Positions 13,330-13,800 of a stretch of 13,800 nucleotides of DNA are shown here, in pieces (within the stretch, counting starts at the first letter, position 1; each line of letters begins with the position of its first letter). The position numbers and the translations under genes are program-made. The notes beneath the pieces were generated by a model. It searched no databases. It was given only the letters and a program-made list of their open reading frames with translations, and was not told the origin of the DNA. This stretch comes from an uncultured Clostridium sp. (GTDB lineage Bacteria; Bacillota; Clostridia; TANB77; CAG-508): contig USHX01000031.1 of NCBI GenBank assembly GCA_900554565.1, forward strand, positions 1 to 13,800, read 5' to 3'.

Positions 13330-13800
13330 CTATTTATTGCTATTTCTTGCTGCTCTTTCTCTTTCTTTTGAGTCTAAGATTTTCTTTCTTAAACGGATTG
13401 ATTTTGGTGTTATTTCAACTAATTCATCATCTTGAATAAATTCAATTGCTTTTTCTAGTGACATTTGAACTGGTGGAACTAGTCTTAATGCATCATCTGA
13501 ACCTGAAGCTCTAGTGTTTGTTAAGTGTTTTTCTTTACATACATTTATGCTTAGGTCTTCTCCTCTTGAGTTTAGTCCTACTATCATTCCTTCATATACA
13601 TCTACACCAGGTCCTATAAATAATTCTCCCTTGTCTTGTGCATTGTATAATCCATATGTTACAGATTTTCCGTTTTCAAATGCTACTATTGTTCCTCTTA
13701 CTCTGGCTTGGATTTCTCCTTTGAATGGTTCATATGAATCAAATATATGGTTCATTGTTCCTTCACCTTTTGTGTCTGTTAAGAATTCTGTTCTATATCC
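13330..13800 (-). CDS. typA: Translational GTPase TypA/BipA, C-terminal part (5' end missing)
   Basis: Ribosome-associated GTPase related to EF-G, needed for ribosome assembly and growth at low temperature or under stress. Only the last 156 residues are inside the window. The frame is open to the edge, and an internal methionine at 13755 is not the start. The visible part begins with GYRTEFLTDTKGEGTMN, the highly conserved TypA stretch at the start of the C-terminal region. ELFIGPGVDVYEGMIVGLN and FIQDDELVEITPKSIRLRK follow, all diagnostic. The GTPase domain lies outside the window. The gene ends normally at 13330, followed by a hairpin. It appears to be a separate transcription unit from trmR, which has its own promoter. 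Confidence 0.96.
   Translation of the reverse strand, partial: GYRTEFLTDTKGEGTMNHIFDSYEPFKGEIQARVRGTIVAFENGKSVTYGLYNAQDKGELFIGPGVDVYEGMIVGLNSRGEDLSINVCKEKHLTNTRASGSDDALRLVPPVQMSLEKAIEFIQDDELVEITPKSIRLRKKILDSKERERAARNSNK

Overview
This window comes from a low-GC, endospore-forming member of the Firmicutes, most likely class Clostridia. Base composition is very AT-rich. Shine-Dalgarno sites are strong, and several promoters are near-perfect TTGACA-17-TATAAT. Gene content fits this: a sporulation sigma-K gene, a SleB/CwlJ-type cell-wall hydrolase, a split two-subunit transketolase, an FtsEX/coiled-coil M23 operon, a TrmR/TrhP tRNA-modification pair and a Firmicute-type 6S RNA. I cannot name the genus. 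Every protein gene except one (10148-10933) is on the minus strand.

Layout, left to right (minus-strand operons read right to left):
1-992: an S41 C-terminal-processing protease, cut off by the window edge.
1085-3619: two paralogous secreted coiled-coil M23 peptidases.
3598-5209: ftsX and ftsE. ftsE, ftsX, the two M23 genes and the protease look like one envelope-remodelling operon driven by a promoter at 5247-5275.
5296-7091: the C- and N-terminal transketolase subunits.
7190-7416: 6S RNA with its own promoter.
7417-7615: AT-rich spacer with no gene.
7616-8290: a hemolysin III/PAQR-family membrane protein.
8471-9205: a SleB-like lipoprotein hydrolase, slightly richer in GC than its surroundings.
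9332-10046: sigK, whose pro-sequence lies one frame away from the rest of the gene.
10148-10933 (+): a DUF368/PopT-type membrane protein.
10934-11356 (+): no protein gene, but two tandem promoter-structured RNA-terminator units that I could not match to a known family.
11355-13196: trhP-like U32 protein and trmR methyltransferase, a tRNA wobble-uridine modification operon.
13330-13800: the C-terminal part of the translational GTPase TypA/BipA, cut off by the window edge.

The most interesting points are as follows. (1) The two tandem small-RNA units share a 15-nt promoter segment and a 9-bp terminator stem but have unrelated, strongly folded bodies. The first promoter overlaps the popT stop codon. 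(2) Apparent one-base insertions occur in ftsX and sigK. In each case the other frame restores the family-typical end of the protein. (3) A GNRA-looped hairpin sits exactly between the Shine-Dalgarno site and the start codon of the second transketolase gene. (4) A hairpin in the hydrolase leader presents a Shine-Dalgarno-like sequence in its loop.

All functional statements come from reading motifs by eye; no database search or folding program was run.
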